A stretch of 64,000 nt of DNA, taken from contig NC_030684.2 in the NCBI RefSeq assembly GCF_000004195.4, positions 66,461,892 through 66,525,891 of the forward strand, given 5' to 3'. Under the pieces are notes generated by a model that saw only the letters and a program-made list of their open reading frames with translations, was not told the DNA's origin and made no database searches. A program made the position numbers and the translations under genes. Origin of the DNA: Xenopus tropicalis (lineage: Eukaryota; Chordata; Amphibia; Anura; Pipidae). Shown one piece after another: positions 18,751-29,439 of this stretch (position 1 is the stretch's first letter; every line of letters starts with the position of its first letter).

Positions 18751-19670
18751 TGATGAGACCTTAGGTAAACTATGTCCAAATCCTCCTATTGTTGGATACC
18801 GTAGAGGGAAGAATTTGAGGGATCTCTTGGTGATCAGCGATCCGGTTTCAAGTTTTGCCCCGGAAAAAGGCCCTGCAACATGGTTGAATAATAACAAAAT
18901 GGGCTGTTTTAAATGCCCCTCATGTACGTCTTGTCGGTATATGACCCCAGGGTAGCTTTTCGCATCCCCACACGGGGAAGCGTTTTAAGATTAGACATCA
19001 CATTTCTTGTACAACTACACATGTAATATATTTAATCACGTGCCCCTGTGGTCTTTCATATGTGGGAAAGGCTGATTTGACGTTGCGATTACGGATGGAT
19101 GCACATAGATCGGCAATAAATACGGCTTATCGTGATAATAAAACTACTAAACTGGTGGCTAAACATTTTCTCGAGTGTGGCCATAGATTGCCCACATTTA
19201 GATATATAGCTATAGATCATGTACCCATGCCCAGACGCGTGGGGGATTGGTCTAGATTACTCCTTCAGCGTGAAACATTTTGGATAAAGAAATTAGACAC
19301 ATTGTCTCCTAAATTGCTTTTTGGCCATTAGATGAACTACGGTTATAATGAATTTTAATAATGTTTTAACATTGTTTTTTAATATGCTTGTAATATACTT
19401 CCATTTGTGTGTATAGTAGTCCATGTCACTTTAACTATAACCAGTGAGTGGTTGTTGGGGGAGGTGGAGCTAACGGGTGGTTACGAAATGTTTGGAGGTG
19501 GGGGTTTTGTTTTGTATATATGGGATGTATTGAAGTGAATTCATTAGTGGGGTTTGACATCGTGAACAAGGTCCTAGACCCGGACCGAAACGTTGATGTT
19601 TGAGCTATGATGTAAGTTATTAATAAAGCTGATTGATATACGCTGGAGTGCACATAACTTTTGGAGAAAT
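18751..19670 (+). mobile_element. Penelope-like element 3' part, right inverted copy
   Basis: The sense strand encodes the same C-terminal protein. It begins with D-E-T-L-G-K-L-C-P-N-P-P-I-V-G-Y-R-R and a Cys-rich linker (K-M-G-C-F-K-C-P-S-C-T-S-C-R-Y-M). A break near 18953-18960 takes the frame into stops. The GIY-YIG part reopens at 19062-19331 (YVGKT replaced by MGKADL-type sequence) and ends early because of a small deletion near 19308. The 3' end carries CGAAACGTTGATG and TAATAAAGCTGATTG. A 38-bp unique spacer separates it from the left copy. Confidence 0.8.
19558..19610 (+). other. hammerhead-like module at Penelope end
   Basis: The order is GTGAACA, a GGTCC/GGACC stem with a 7-nt loop, GAAAC, a 6-nt loop, then GTT. 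It matches a hammerhead layout in which the paired core positions 3 and 8 are swapped from C-G to G-C. The mirror copy (17923-17965, - strand) has ATGAACA and so has lost this pair. Penelope-like elements are known to carry hammerhead motifs. Activity is not claimed. Confidence 0.4.
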
Positions 19671-19993
19671 ATACAAGGTACAACCCTATGTAGCACCCGT
19701 TCATTTTGCCTAAAGGATTAATTAAAGGGAGTGCGGACCTATTGGTGTATTATTTACGTATGAATATATATATATACAGTATCTGCCTGGTTAAGGACAG
19801 GTATGAGAAGCAAAGATAGCATACATTGAAATTGTCAACTTCTAAAAATAAAAACAAGAAATGTATCAGTTTTTGTGATTTTGATGTTTATGGCACATTT
19901 TCTTTGTAATAATTTTTATGAGACTTAAAAGTCAAGTAATAAATCTGCTTTTCCTTTTAATCTTTAAATCCTATGATTGCCTTCCTTTATGTT

Positions 19994-20019
19994 TCTATCT
20001 ATCTATCTATCTATCTATC
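19994..20019. repeat. CTAT microsatellite
   Basis: About six CTAT units following TTTCT. Confidence 0.9.
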
Positions 20020-20199
20020 ATTTATCCTCCCTGTTGCCTGCATGGTTTCCTCTGAATTACTCTGGTTTCCTACCACACTCCAAAAATACAGATAAAAGCA
20101 GTAAATTGAGTATTATATTGTTTTGCCACTAGAGGGCAGCAACACCTAAGATTGGCCTTGGTGAGGATTCCCCTGGAATTTTTCTGCAGAGAGAGAGAG

Positions 20200-20620
20200 A
20201 GGCCCAAAGGGCTGAAGCCTGTAAAAGAGGGTTAGAAAGTGGAAAAGGTTCCTTTGGCTTCATTACAAGGAATATATACCCCTTTTTTCACTTGAGCTCA
20301 TGCAGTTGTGCAAAACACTTCAATTCCAGAAATAAATATAAATGCATAGACATACCTGATTTTAAAGAGTGAATAGAAGCCATGTTACTCAAGAAGAACT
20401 TAAGAACTATTTTCCAACCCCCCATAGGCTGACAGTATAATCTAATCCCTCCCTCACCTTGTTCCATTGTGAAGTAATGAATTCTGGGACTTGAAGTTCC
20501 TCTGCTTTCCATAGTGGGTGGTGCACAGACTGCAAAGCACAGTGACTGTCCCAGAATCCATCACTTTGTTATGAAACAAGGTGAGGGATGGATTGGATCA
20601 CTCTGGTCACTCACTCTATA
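20200..20620. repeat. repeat containing GGGACTTGAAGTTCC, related to 23161
   Basis: The segment TTCCATTGTGAAGTAATGAA, then CTGGGACTTGAAGTTCCTCT and GCTTTCC, recurs with changes at 23161-23210 and partly mirrors 20550-20595 (CAAGGTGAGGGATGGATTGG). It looks like part of a larger dispersed element. No gene. Confidence 0.4.
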
Positions 20621-20626
20621 CTAGTG

Positions 20627-20627
<1 letters not shown>

Positions 20628-20671
<44 letters not shown>

Positions 20672-20706
20672 CATATATTCATCATACACACACACACACA
20701 CACACA
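20628..20706. repeat. compound AT / ATATAC / CA microsatellite
   Basis: About 16 AT units (20628-20659), then ATATAC units, then a CA run (20686-20706). Open frames across it are low-complexity artefacts. Confidence 0.9.
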
Positions 20707-21756
20707 AGTTAGAAAAAGGAAAAAACACATTGCTTTACTCCTGGAAAAATTATCATCACTCTTTTTTTTTATGTCTGCAAGAGCAAACAATTTCCTGATA
20801 CTCATGGAACTACTTCTATTTCCTTTCTGGCAAACAACAGAATCCCTATCTTGCTTTATGGCTAGGATTCAAGATACAGAATACTGTGTTCCGCTGGACA
20901 AAGCAAGATCAATCACCTTTTATCTGAATTGCTTATTAACATTTACTATGCTTCTGCTTGGATGCCTGCTGCTGATTGAAGAATGATAGTGCCAGAGATT
21001 AGAAGAGTAGTGGTGGCAAAGTAAATAGGTTCCTTGAACTTACAATCAATATTAATATACACAACACAAACGATAGGAGAATCTGCCGAATGGCACTATC
21101 TGCAGGCTGAGAATCTGCCCCTCCACTTTAAAAAATCTGCAAGTTGTGCCTGCAGCTGAAAGCATTGGCAGATTATTCTACTATGCACCCAACACTATAG
21201 GAGGGGCATGCAGGACATCTGTGAATAGCACCAAGAAGGTGAGAAGATGCTCTCCTGGGACACATCAAGCACACACTCCATGTTATTCTAAAAAAAAAAA
21301 AAAACAGACTGCTGTTAGGTACAGCAGTTTTACAAGAACCAAAGACTTACAACACAACTGGGAGGAGCACAATGATGAGTTTGTATCTATCCAGGCATGT
21401 TTCTGTATAAGTGACTTAGCTGTGTCATTTGATGACAGATTTGTCAATTTGTATAATGCCCATGTTTCAATAGTTGTCTTTTAATGTTGTAATGTGTAAA
21501 ACACACTTTCAGGGGCAGTGCTTGTCAGCAGTCTGTAGTTATATTCAGGACTAGCATACAAAAGTGAGGGAGATAGATCAATACATTTTGTTAACACTTT
21601 TCTATATATAAGAATTTTCAAGGACTGGTTGTCAGTATGCACATACGGGGTTAAATTGTTGTAATTAACCATTCTGTCACTGGAGTAGGGGAGGTTTTTT
21701 CTATCCCCACCCATTTCACAACTTTTATAACTTGAACACTAAATAGTGCACCATTA

Positions 21757-21800
21757 GCTTGAGAAAGGCTCCAGAGGGGCCCGAAAGGTTGCTCTTGTTT
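21757..21800 (+). other. hammerhead-like retroelement end module
   Basis: TTGAGAA, a GGCTCC/GGGGCC stem, then CGAAAGGTTGC, followed downstream by CAAATAAAACACG. The layout matches the Penelope-like ends at 172, 17925 and 19560. Core positions 3 and 8 would pair T-A. It is non-coding and degenerate. Confidence 0.35.
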
Positions 21801-22059
21801 TTTGTATGTACTCGGGCAAATAAAACACGTTTTTCACAGCTTGCAACTTCAGTGTGCTACTGGATTTTTTTGCTGTTGGATATTGACCACCATGCAAGGT
21901 GAGGTTCTTCCAGTATTTGCACCTGATACCCATTTGGGTAAGTTAACAGAGAGTTGAGCTCTCCAATACTGCTATTGCTATATTTTTCATAGGCTGGCAC
22001 CTCACCTCCCCACATAGTTGCATTTCTTGGAAAAGTGTTCCCTGACCAACACATTGGTC

Positions 22060-22600
22060 TCTCAGCCTGCTCCTCCCGTGCTGTAGAAGAGAGATGTCCA
22101 AGCCCAAAACCCTTTTTTAAAGGCATAAGACCACCATTAAGGGGACGAGTGTTGGGGTGCTGCAACCACATGGAAATGAGGCCATTCTGTCTATATAATA
22201 ACTCTATTATGCTAAAGCAGGGGTGGCCAATATGCCAATTGTGGCCCACCAGTCAATCCCCGTGGATTCCTGGTGGGCCGTTATCAAGCCGGGGATGTGG
22301 AAGTGCTACATGAATGCGTACATACGTTGCGTCGCATATGTACGCATTCACGCCTCACGCCCACATTCCGCATAGGTCCGATCGACCGAAAAAATTCTTC
22401 CCACCCCTGTGCTAAAGTAATGTTATAGGAACACCAGGACTACAGTAATTCAAATATAAGTAAAGTACAATGGAATTGTGACCAGTCTGGGCAATTTTAG
22501 TAAAAGTAGATAAAAGAGAGGGACTGATAAATACACAGTCAGGTTCTCCCAAACCTGTTATATACCCCATTCATGATTCATAGATCTGACTAAATCTAAG
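22060..22600. repeat. older dispersed repeat, related to 23220-23520
   Basis: GGCATAAGACCACCATTAA, GGGTGCTGCAACCACATGGA and the downstream TAAGTAAAGTACAATGGAA match 23235-23420 with substitutions. The hAT element at 22218 inserted into this copy. Confidence 0.6.
22218..22409. mobile_element. hAT-like MITE with perfect 8-bp target duplication
   Basis: The inverted ends are CAGGGGTGGCC and CCCACCCCTG. It is flanked by TGCTAAAG at 22210-22217 and again at 22410-22417. It is 192 bp with an internal palindrome around CATACGTTGCGTCGCATATG. It is non-coding. Confidence 0.88.
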
Positions 22601-23404
22601 GTTCTCTTGTATGTAGACAGCAAAATCACATGTAAATTCCCATGTAAAACTAAATATCAATTGATGAATATTTTCTACATTGCTGCCCAGAAACCATGTA
22701 TCCAAATTCATTGTTAATTATCCTTGTGTGAGACTGCGTATATACATGTGAACATTCCCAGGAGGCTGCTTCGTTTTTATACTCACAAAAACCCATAGCA
22801 TGAAGCACTACATAAATAAAATTTATATACATACAACATGGCTACCAACATGGCGATACAAAATAGCAAGAGCAACATTAACGGTAGGAACAATGCAGGA
22901 ATGTCCATGTTCAAGCCCTCTAAACCTCAAATCTGTAATTGTAGACATCACCCATTTCCTTGACATTTATACATATTTGGGATTATTTGTATAAAGCATC
23001 AATAACATACCTTAATAAGTATCCAGTAAATGTCCACCACTTCCCACACTTTTATATACTTGTAGAGCTAAATAGATTAAAATATACAGACATGTCAATC
23101 AACATAGAGATACAAAATAGTAGGAGCAGTCTCACTTTAATGCAAACCCACACTTATTTTGTTCCATTGTGAAGGGATGGATTTTGGGACTTGAAGTCCC
23201 TATGCTTTCCTGGCGATCTTTGCCATTCTTTTTAAAGGCATAAGACCACCATTAAAGGGACGGGTGTGGGGGTGCTGAACCCACATGGAAGTTTGGCCAT
23301 TCTTCCTGCAGAATTAAATCTGCTAAAATACATAAATACACAAAAAGAGGTTGTGGGAGCACTCCAAGGCTAAATAAAGTATACAAATACAATGGAAGTG
23401 CAAC

Positions 23405-23710
23405 TGATCTGGCCAAATTAACTACAAACAAACAGAAAGACAAAAAGGGATTGATCAATGCACATTCCCTGGTCCCCTGTTTCATAAGTAAATTGTCTAT
23501 TAGTTTCATGCTAGTGCATACAGTATATTGACAAGAAACAGGGGTTTTTAGTTACAAAGTTATGATCATAAGATTGGTAAGCCACCATACCACGTCAAGG
23601 TAAACCCCGTATGGTGGTCCTATCTATTTACCTCTGGTCATATTTTTCAAAGGCTGGCACTCCCGTGCACTATTGCCATTCTTGACCTGGGGGCTGGTTT
23701 GAATCAGAGG
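23405..23710. repeat. 306-bp inverted repeat, left arm
   Basis: It pairs almost perfectly with 23860-24165. It runs from TGATCTGGCCAAATTAACTA to GGTTTGAATCAGAGG. The arms are of equal length and separated by 149 bp. Both arms can be read as the same short peptide frame, which I take as incidental. Confidence 0.85.
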
Positions 23711-23859
23711 CCTTTAATGGTGGTCTTATGCCTTTAAAAAGAATGGGTGTTGGTTAATGGGCAGTCTTCTCCTCTACAAGCCGCAAGCGGGGGAGGATTT
23801 GGTCTGGGGAACCAGGCAATCTCTCTCTATATAAGCAAAAGGCATGGGAGTGACTAAGC

Positions 23860-24165
23860 CCTCTGATTCAAACCAGCCCCCAGGTCAAGAATGGCAATAG
23901 TGCACGGGAGTGCCAGCCTTTGAAAAATATGACCAGAGGTAAATAGATAGGACCACCATACGGGGTTTACCTTGACGTGGTATGGTGGCTTACCAATCTT
24001 ATGATCATAACTTTGTAACTAAAAACCCCTGTTTCTTGTCAATATACTGTATGCACTAGCATGAAACTAATAGACAATTTACTTATGAAACAGGGGACCA
24101 GGGAATGTGCATTGATCAATCCCTTTTTGTCTTTCTGTATGTTTGTAGTTAATTTGGCCAGATCA
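23860..24165. repeat. 306-bp inverted repeat, right arm
   Basis: This is the reverse complement of 23405-23710, with only a few differences (for example at about 24130-24150). Homology to the older repeat family ends abruptly at 24166. Confidence 0.85.
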
Positions 24166-27114
24166 TATTTTCTCTTAAACTATAAAGTCATAATAGTAAA
24201 CATTTTTACAATCCTTAATCCTTATCTATGGATAAAGACGTGAACATTTTGCTTTAAAGAACAGATTCTACAAATAAAATCCATGAGACCTAAAAAAAAA
24301 AAAAAAAGAACATACCTGAAGATTACACACACACAAATAGTAGCTCTTACAAATGGACGTTATTCTTTGTGCATTTGAGGCGTAACGCACCTATGCTAAT
24401 TAATTCCACTATATCCTGCCTGGTTGTACACATGAGCATGAAATATAAGTTATAGTCTTTCTCCTTGCATAATGGCTATATTCATAAACTGACAGTTGAA
24501 AGCTGATATTAGAAATTCCTGTGCAGACAACTGCTAATGGACTGCTGCATTAAACAGATTGCTTCTGCCTCCAAGGAATAGCCTGTTAGTGAAAAGAGCT
24601 AATGGGTCTGTTCTATGTGGATAAATCCAAACAGCATATCTATTATATATGTGTATCGTTCACTTATTACAGCAGTGAATGAGTAAAAGCTTTGATGTGT
24701 AATAAAAAGTGAACCTACAAGTATAATAAGCTTAGAATAGTCCTTTATTATGGAACAGACACAGTTTTACTCTATGTGCTAAAGTCTAGCACATTGTGAG
24801 ATCAATACTGGCATTGTTATGGACAATAAAGCCTGACTGAACAAGCCCAACTAAAGCTTCAGCACAACTGCTTTGCTTCTACCCTGGTTTCATTACAAAC
24901 TCACCAAGCTCAGGGTCTACCTTTAAAGAAATAACATAAATATAAATAAATAAGACTAAATATTATACAGAGCAGGTAACACACTAAGCAGCCATAAACA
25001 TGACCATATTAGAGTTTACTAATGCAATCAGTTTATCATTTCAGCAACAGAACCAGTTGTGTCATTACCATAGAAAGGCAAAACATACAGCTTCACAAAA
25101 CAAGAGGAAAAAGTATTAGGACCCCTTTATCTGGGCACTCTGGGCATTTACATTTAATCAACTTTTTTTTCCTAATTATATTTATTTACTGACAAAGGTC
25201 CCATAACCTTAATCAACCAAATCTACAGAAATTTCTAAATTTCTAATATCCCATACAACATATGTGTGCTTTTTACAGCTCCCTGTTTGTTTTCTATATA
25301 CTGGCCTTGACGTAAAAGCAACTATATCGAAGTGCAAGGAGTGCATTTTGGCACAAGTAATGTGTGGTTTTTATGAGAAACTGACTGTAGGAATATTGCA
25401 GGTACCACAACTGCACTTGCAGACGTACATGAGTTTCAGTATACAAGCTGAGAAAACAGTACTTTTTGAACTTAAGGTAGCAGAACATGAAAAATCATAT
25501 GCAGTGGTAGTCTTGCATCACAAAGTATAAAATGGGGCAAATAGCTCTCATCTGATTCACCACATGTTTCTTTTCCTCTTTTGCCTTGTTGATTTCAGCT
25601 GATAAATATGCTTGGTCATGGAATCAGCATGCCCCAAGACCAGTGTTGATTTTCAGGCAAATTGTTGTTTTATTGGCTACATCATTGCATATAACTCTCT
25701 TGTGTATTTGACTCTTATCTTATTGCAACTGTAACTGTATCTTGTATTTATTTGTATTTATTGTTGTACTTTGTATTTATCTATTATCTTATTAACCCCG
25801 TTTGTATTAATGTATTCTACTGTACAGCGCTTGTATTCTACTGTACAGCGCTGCATACATAAGTAGCGCTTTATAAATAAAAATATACATACATATATAA
25901 CTTATATATTCCCATGCATATCCCATGTAAGTGCAGCTGTCACATTGATGACTGTGCTGCCCATATAATATATCTGGCACAAATAGTACAGATATAATAG
26001 GGTTGTGGTCCCATATGACATTTTGCTTCAAAAAATGGTGCCATTGCACCTCAATGAATGCCTTTACAATATACCAGTTCTCTTTGACTGTTCAGCTGTT
26101 GCTGCTGGGCTACAACTGCAGCTGCCATGAGGGAATGGTGAGTGCTTTATTCAGCAGCAGCAGTGAAGCCACAGGCTTGAGGTCCATTCTGTGGAAAAAT
26201 GGTACATTTGTTTAGCATGATATGATTTCCACAAAGGGTAAGAACACAGGAGCGGCTGCACTGTATTGTCATTCAAATAATATTTCATACTGGTGATATT
26301 AGTTTACCATGAGGCATAGAAGTTTTTCTGTTTTCTAACAAACCACATGTTAAGCATTTACATATGTTCCCACTTTCAGCAGTCTCCACTTTCATTGCAA
26401 ATAATGTTCTGTCAGTAATGGATCTGAGAACCTCTGAGCATTATAACCATCAAGGAACATAATTAGAGGTTCTTAAAATAAGCAGCAAGAAAACAGTATT
26501 TTCTTTAATCTTGCTTTTCAGACCTCTGCTATATAGTATAGTACTAGTCTAGTGAATCTGTTGCATTATTCCTTATAATGTGCTGTGCCATTACAATATT
26601 CTGAGGAGGGGTAAGCGTGGCAATAACTTCATTGTTGAGTAGAGAACTTTGTTTGGTAATGATCATAAGATTGGTAAGCCACCATACCACGTCAAGGTAA
26701 ATCCCGTATGGTGGTCGCACTTACATTCAGAGCATTGTTTATCTGTAGGTACTGGACATTCAAGAATGTAGGTTTCTTTAGGAATTGCACGCTGAAAATG
26801 GAAACCTGAGTACTGAGATGAGCATGGCTTGAGATGCAGTAATTTTATGTTTTATTCTTTTGCCATTTACAAAGCCTGCCAGAATATTTCAGTTCCTTTT
26901 TCTTTCTGCCACTCTTCTTTCTATCAGAGGCTTCCCTCCCATCCTGTGAATACAACCATAACCTTGGGCATAGTTTGTCTGGATACACCATACAAAGCAG
27001 CAGTGTTAATCATTAACTGCCCTGCTACACGCTCACCAGCAAGCTTTCATTTTCCTGTTTACTAATACAGAATATTTCATAAATACAATATATGCATAGA
27101 TTCTGGGGTTGCAG
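24166..27114. other. no firm gene; repeat scraps
   Basis: AT-rich. A run of 16 A lies at about 24292-24307. A frog-repeat tail (CTGTACAGCGCT twice, then GCGCTTTATAAATAAA) lies at 25825-25885. A 58-bp conserved unit lies at 26659-26716. The 88-codon frame at 25264-25530 has no recognisable motif. Confidence 0.45.
26659..26716. repeat. 58-bp unit shared with the 23.4-24.2 kb inverted repeat
   Basis: ATGATCATAAGATTGGTAAG, CCACCATACCACGTCAAGG, and onwards to GTATGGTGGTC. It matches 23562-23619 at 57 of 58 bases, and the opposite arm near 23951-24008. Flanking sequence is unrelated, so the shared unit has sharp limits here. Confidence 0.75.
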
Positions 27115-27221
27115 ACCCGGTGAGCTTTGCACGCCCCAGTTTGACTCTAGAGAAGATTACCCTGAAGAAGATTTTCATGTAGAACCAAAGCATTTATCAG
27201 AAGATTCTTTTTCAAGAAAAA
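27115..27221 (+). CDS. candidate internal exon of an unidentified gene
   Basis: Acceptor GGGGTTGCAG and strong donor GTAAGT enclose 107 bp with one open frame. It starts with the last base of a split codon, encodes 35 residues and ends one base into a codon. The peptide is acidic: P-G-E-L-C-T-P-Q-F-D-S-R-E-D-Y-P-E-E-D-F, then H-V-E-P-K-H-L-S-E-D-S-F-S-R-K. I do not recognise the family. The other frames are closed. No partner exon was identified, so a chance splice-like frame is possible. Confidence 0.4.
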
Positions 27222-27259
27222 GTAAGTATAAAATACATCCAGGATAAGCACTACTAAAG

Positions 27260-27561
27260 TAGGGATGCACCGAACCCTGAATCCGTCCGAACCCTGAATC
27301 CTTTGTGAAGGATTTGGCCGAATACTGAACCGAATACGTATCCTAACTTGAATATGCAAATCAGGATATGGTAGGGTCACAGACAAAAAAAGAGTGCAAA
27401 AGATTTTCAACTTCTGTGTTTATGTGACAAAAAGTCACATGATTTTAAGGATTTGAATTTGGTTCAGCCAGAGGCATGGATTCCGCTGAATCCAAATCTT
27501 GCTGAATAAGGCCGAATCTTAGCCAAATCCTAAACCTAATCCTGGATTCGGTGCATCCCTA
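27260..27561. mobile_element. hAT-type MITE (TAGGGATGCACCGAA ends)
   Basis: TAGGGATGCACCGAACCCTG at the left and GGATTCGGTGCATCCCTA at the right are inverted. The interior repeats GAATCC/GGATTC motifs. A matching target duplication was not found. Confidence 0.8.
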
Positions 27562-27565
27562 ATAT

Positions 27566-28047
27566 TTTTTTCGTAATCTTTTTTTTTATAATTTTTTCGT
27601 AATCTGTATTTTGTGATTATTTCGTCGCCGTCGCGACTTTTTCGTAAATTGTTGCGACTTTTTCGTCGCTGTCGTGAAAAAATCGTACTGTCGTGCCGAG
27701 TACTTGAATGGATTCATTCAAGTATCGTGACTTTCCTTGGGCCAGGTTGGAGCTGCAGAGTGCCATTGAGTCCTATGGGAGGCTTCCAAAATCATGCGGA
27801 AAAAAAATCAAGTCGGAAAGGTTTGCCCGCCGCTTCTGAGCGTTCAATACGAAAAAGTTGTGACAATTTGCGCAAGTTGTAATGGCTACGAAAAAGTCAC
27901 GACAATTTGCGCAAGTCGTAACGGCTACGAAAAAGTCGCGACGGCGACAAAAAAAACGCAAAAATACGAAAAAGTCGCAAAATGTTCATTTCCAATCCGA
28001 TTTTTTCCCATTCGGGATTTGGATTCGTGGATTAGTAAATCAGCCCC
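27566..28047. mobile_element. foldback MITE (TTAGTAAATCAGCCCC end)
   Basis: The interior shares CGTGACTTTCCTTGGGCCAG and GGGAGGCTTCCAAAA with 56518-56975, and has TACGAAAAAGTCGC repeats. The right end is complete. The left end is lost at the junction with the hAT element. Confidence 0.7.
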
Positions 28048-29436
28048 ATACAGTATATGGGTTTAAACTGGCTAATTATTCAGTCAGTTGCCCAAAGACA
28101 TTGCCTGATGAGTGCTAATGACTAAATAGAGTGCTCCTGTGTGTAATCTAATGTCAGTACAAATACAGCTGCTCTGTGACGGCCTCAGAAGATGTCTAAG
28201 AGAATATTGGGAGCAACAACACCATGAAGTCCAAAGAACACACCAGACAGGTTAGGGATAAAGTTATTGAGAAATTTAAAGCAGGCTTAGGCTACAAAAA
28301 GATTTCCAAAGCCTTGAACATCCCACGGAGCAGTGTTCAAGCGATCATTCAGAAATGGAAGGAGTATGGCACAACTGTAAACCTACCAAGACAAGGCCGT
28401 CCACCTAAACTCACAGGCCGAACAAGGAGAGCGCTGATCAGAAATGCAGCCAAGAGGCCCATGGTGACTCTGGACGAGCTGCAGAGATCTACAGCTCAGG
28501 TGGAGGAATCTGTCCATAGGACAACTATTAGTCATGCACTGCACAAAGTTGGCCTTTATGGAAGAGTGGCAAGAAGAAAGCCATTGTTAACAGAAAACCA
28601 TAAGAAGTCCCATTTGCAGTTTGCCACAAGCCATGTGGGGGACACAGCAAACATGTGAAAGAAGGTGCTCTGGTCAGATGAGACCAAAATGGAACTTTTT
28701 GGCCAAAATGCAAAATGCTATGTGTGGCGGAAAACTAACACTGCACATCACTCTGAACACACCATCCCCACTGTCACATATGGTGGTGGCAGCATCATGC
28801 TCTGGGGGTGCTTCTCTTCAGCAGGGACAGGGAAGCTGGTCAGAGTTGATGGGAAGATGAATGGAACACCTCTTGGAGTCTGCAAAAGACTTGAGACTGG
28901 GGCGGAGGTTCACCTTCCAGCAGGACAAAGACCCTAAACATAAAGCCAGGGCAACAATGGAATGGTTTAAAACAAAACATATCCATGTGTTAGAATGGCC
29001 CAGTTACAGTCCAGATCTAAATCCAATGGAGAATCTGTGGCAAGATCTGAAAACTGCTGTTCACAAACGCTGTCCATCTAATCTGACTGAGCTGGAGCTG
29101 TTTTGCAAAGAAGAATGGGCAAGGATTTCAGTCTCTAGATGTGCAAAGCTGGTAGAGACATACCCTAAAAGACTGGCAGCTGGAATTGCAGCAAAAGGTG
29201 TTTCTACAAAGTATTGACTCAGGGGGCTGAATAATTACGCACACCCCACTTTGCAGTTATTTATTTGTAAAAAATGTTTGGAATCATGTATGATTTTCGT
29301 TCCACTTCTCACGTGTACACCACTTTGTATTGGTCTTTCACGTGGAATGCCAATAAAATTGATTCATGTTTGTGGCTGTAATGTGACAAAATGTGGAAAA
29401 GTTCAAGGGGGCTGAATACTTTTGCAAAACACTGTA
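28048..29436 (+). mobile_element. Tc1/mariner transposon, left end truncated
   Basis: The right inverted repeat is present at about 29295-29436 and ends AATACTTTTGCAAAACACTG. The matching left repeat is absent, the element abutting a foldback MITE. The body encodes a broken DD34E transposase. Confidence 0.85.
28224..29217 (+). pseudogene. Tc1-type transposase, broken
   Basis: The N-terminal frame (28224-28658) begins MKSKEHTRQVRDKVIEKFKA and has the paired helix-turn-helix region (Y-K-K-I-S-K-A-L-N-I-P-R-S-S-V, then a GRPPKL-type hook). A TGA at 28656-28658 replaces a Trp codon just before K-K-V-L-W-S-D-E-T-K, which holds the first catalytic Asp. The second part (28665-28860) includes Y-G-G-G-S-I-M-L-W-G-C. 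Near 28860 the frame shifts; the rest (28861-29217) has the second Asp in F-Q-Q-D-K-D-P-K-H and the Glu in D-L-N-P-M-E-N-L-W, about 34 residues later, then the normal C-terminus. At roughly 330 codons it is full-length apart from one stop and one frameshift, so it is inactive. Confidence 0.9.
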
Positions 29437-29439
29437 TAC

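Noticed and set aside
18749..18770. CTGATGAG at the palindrome centre as a hammerhead core
   Set aside because: It is followed by ACCTTAGGTAAAC, lacking the GAAA box after a stem, and it lies within coding sequence of the Penelope-like element.
18184..18897. Reading the whole 237-codon frame as one natural protein
   Set aside because: The first ~62 codons come from the antisense of the mirror copy; only the part from about 18750 downward is element protein.
20588..20986. 132-codon frame over the AT/CA microsatellite
   Set aside because: Its start is microsatellite translation; the rest has no motif.
22300..22345. Palindrome near CATACGTTGCGTCGCATATG as a regulatory operator
   Set aside because: It is interior sequence of the hAT element with TGCTAAAG duplications.
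25264..25530. 88-codon frame preceded by an acceptor-like TTTTTACAG
   Set aside because: No recognisable domain and only a weak donor (GTAATG); no partner exon.
27613..28118. Overlapping 78-90-codon frames
   Set aside because: They are created by TACGAAAAAGTC-type repeats of a foldback element.
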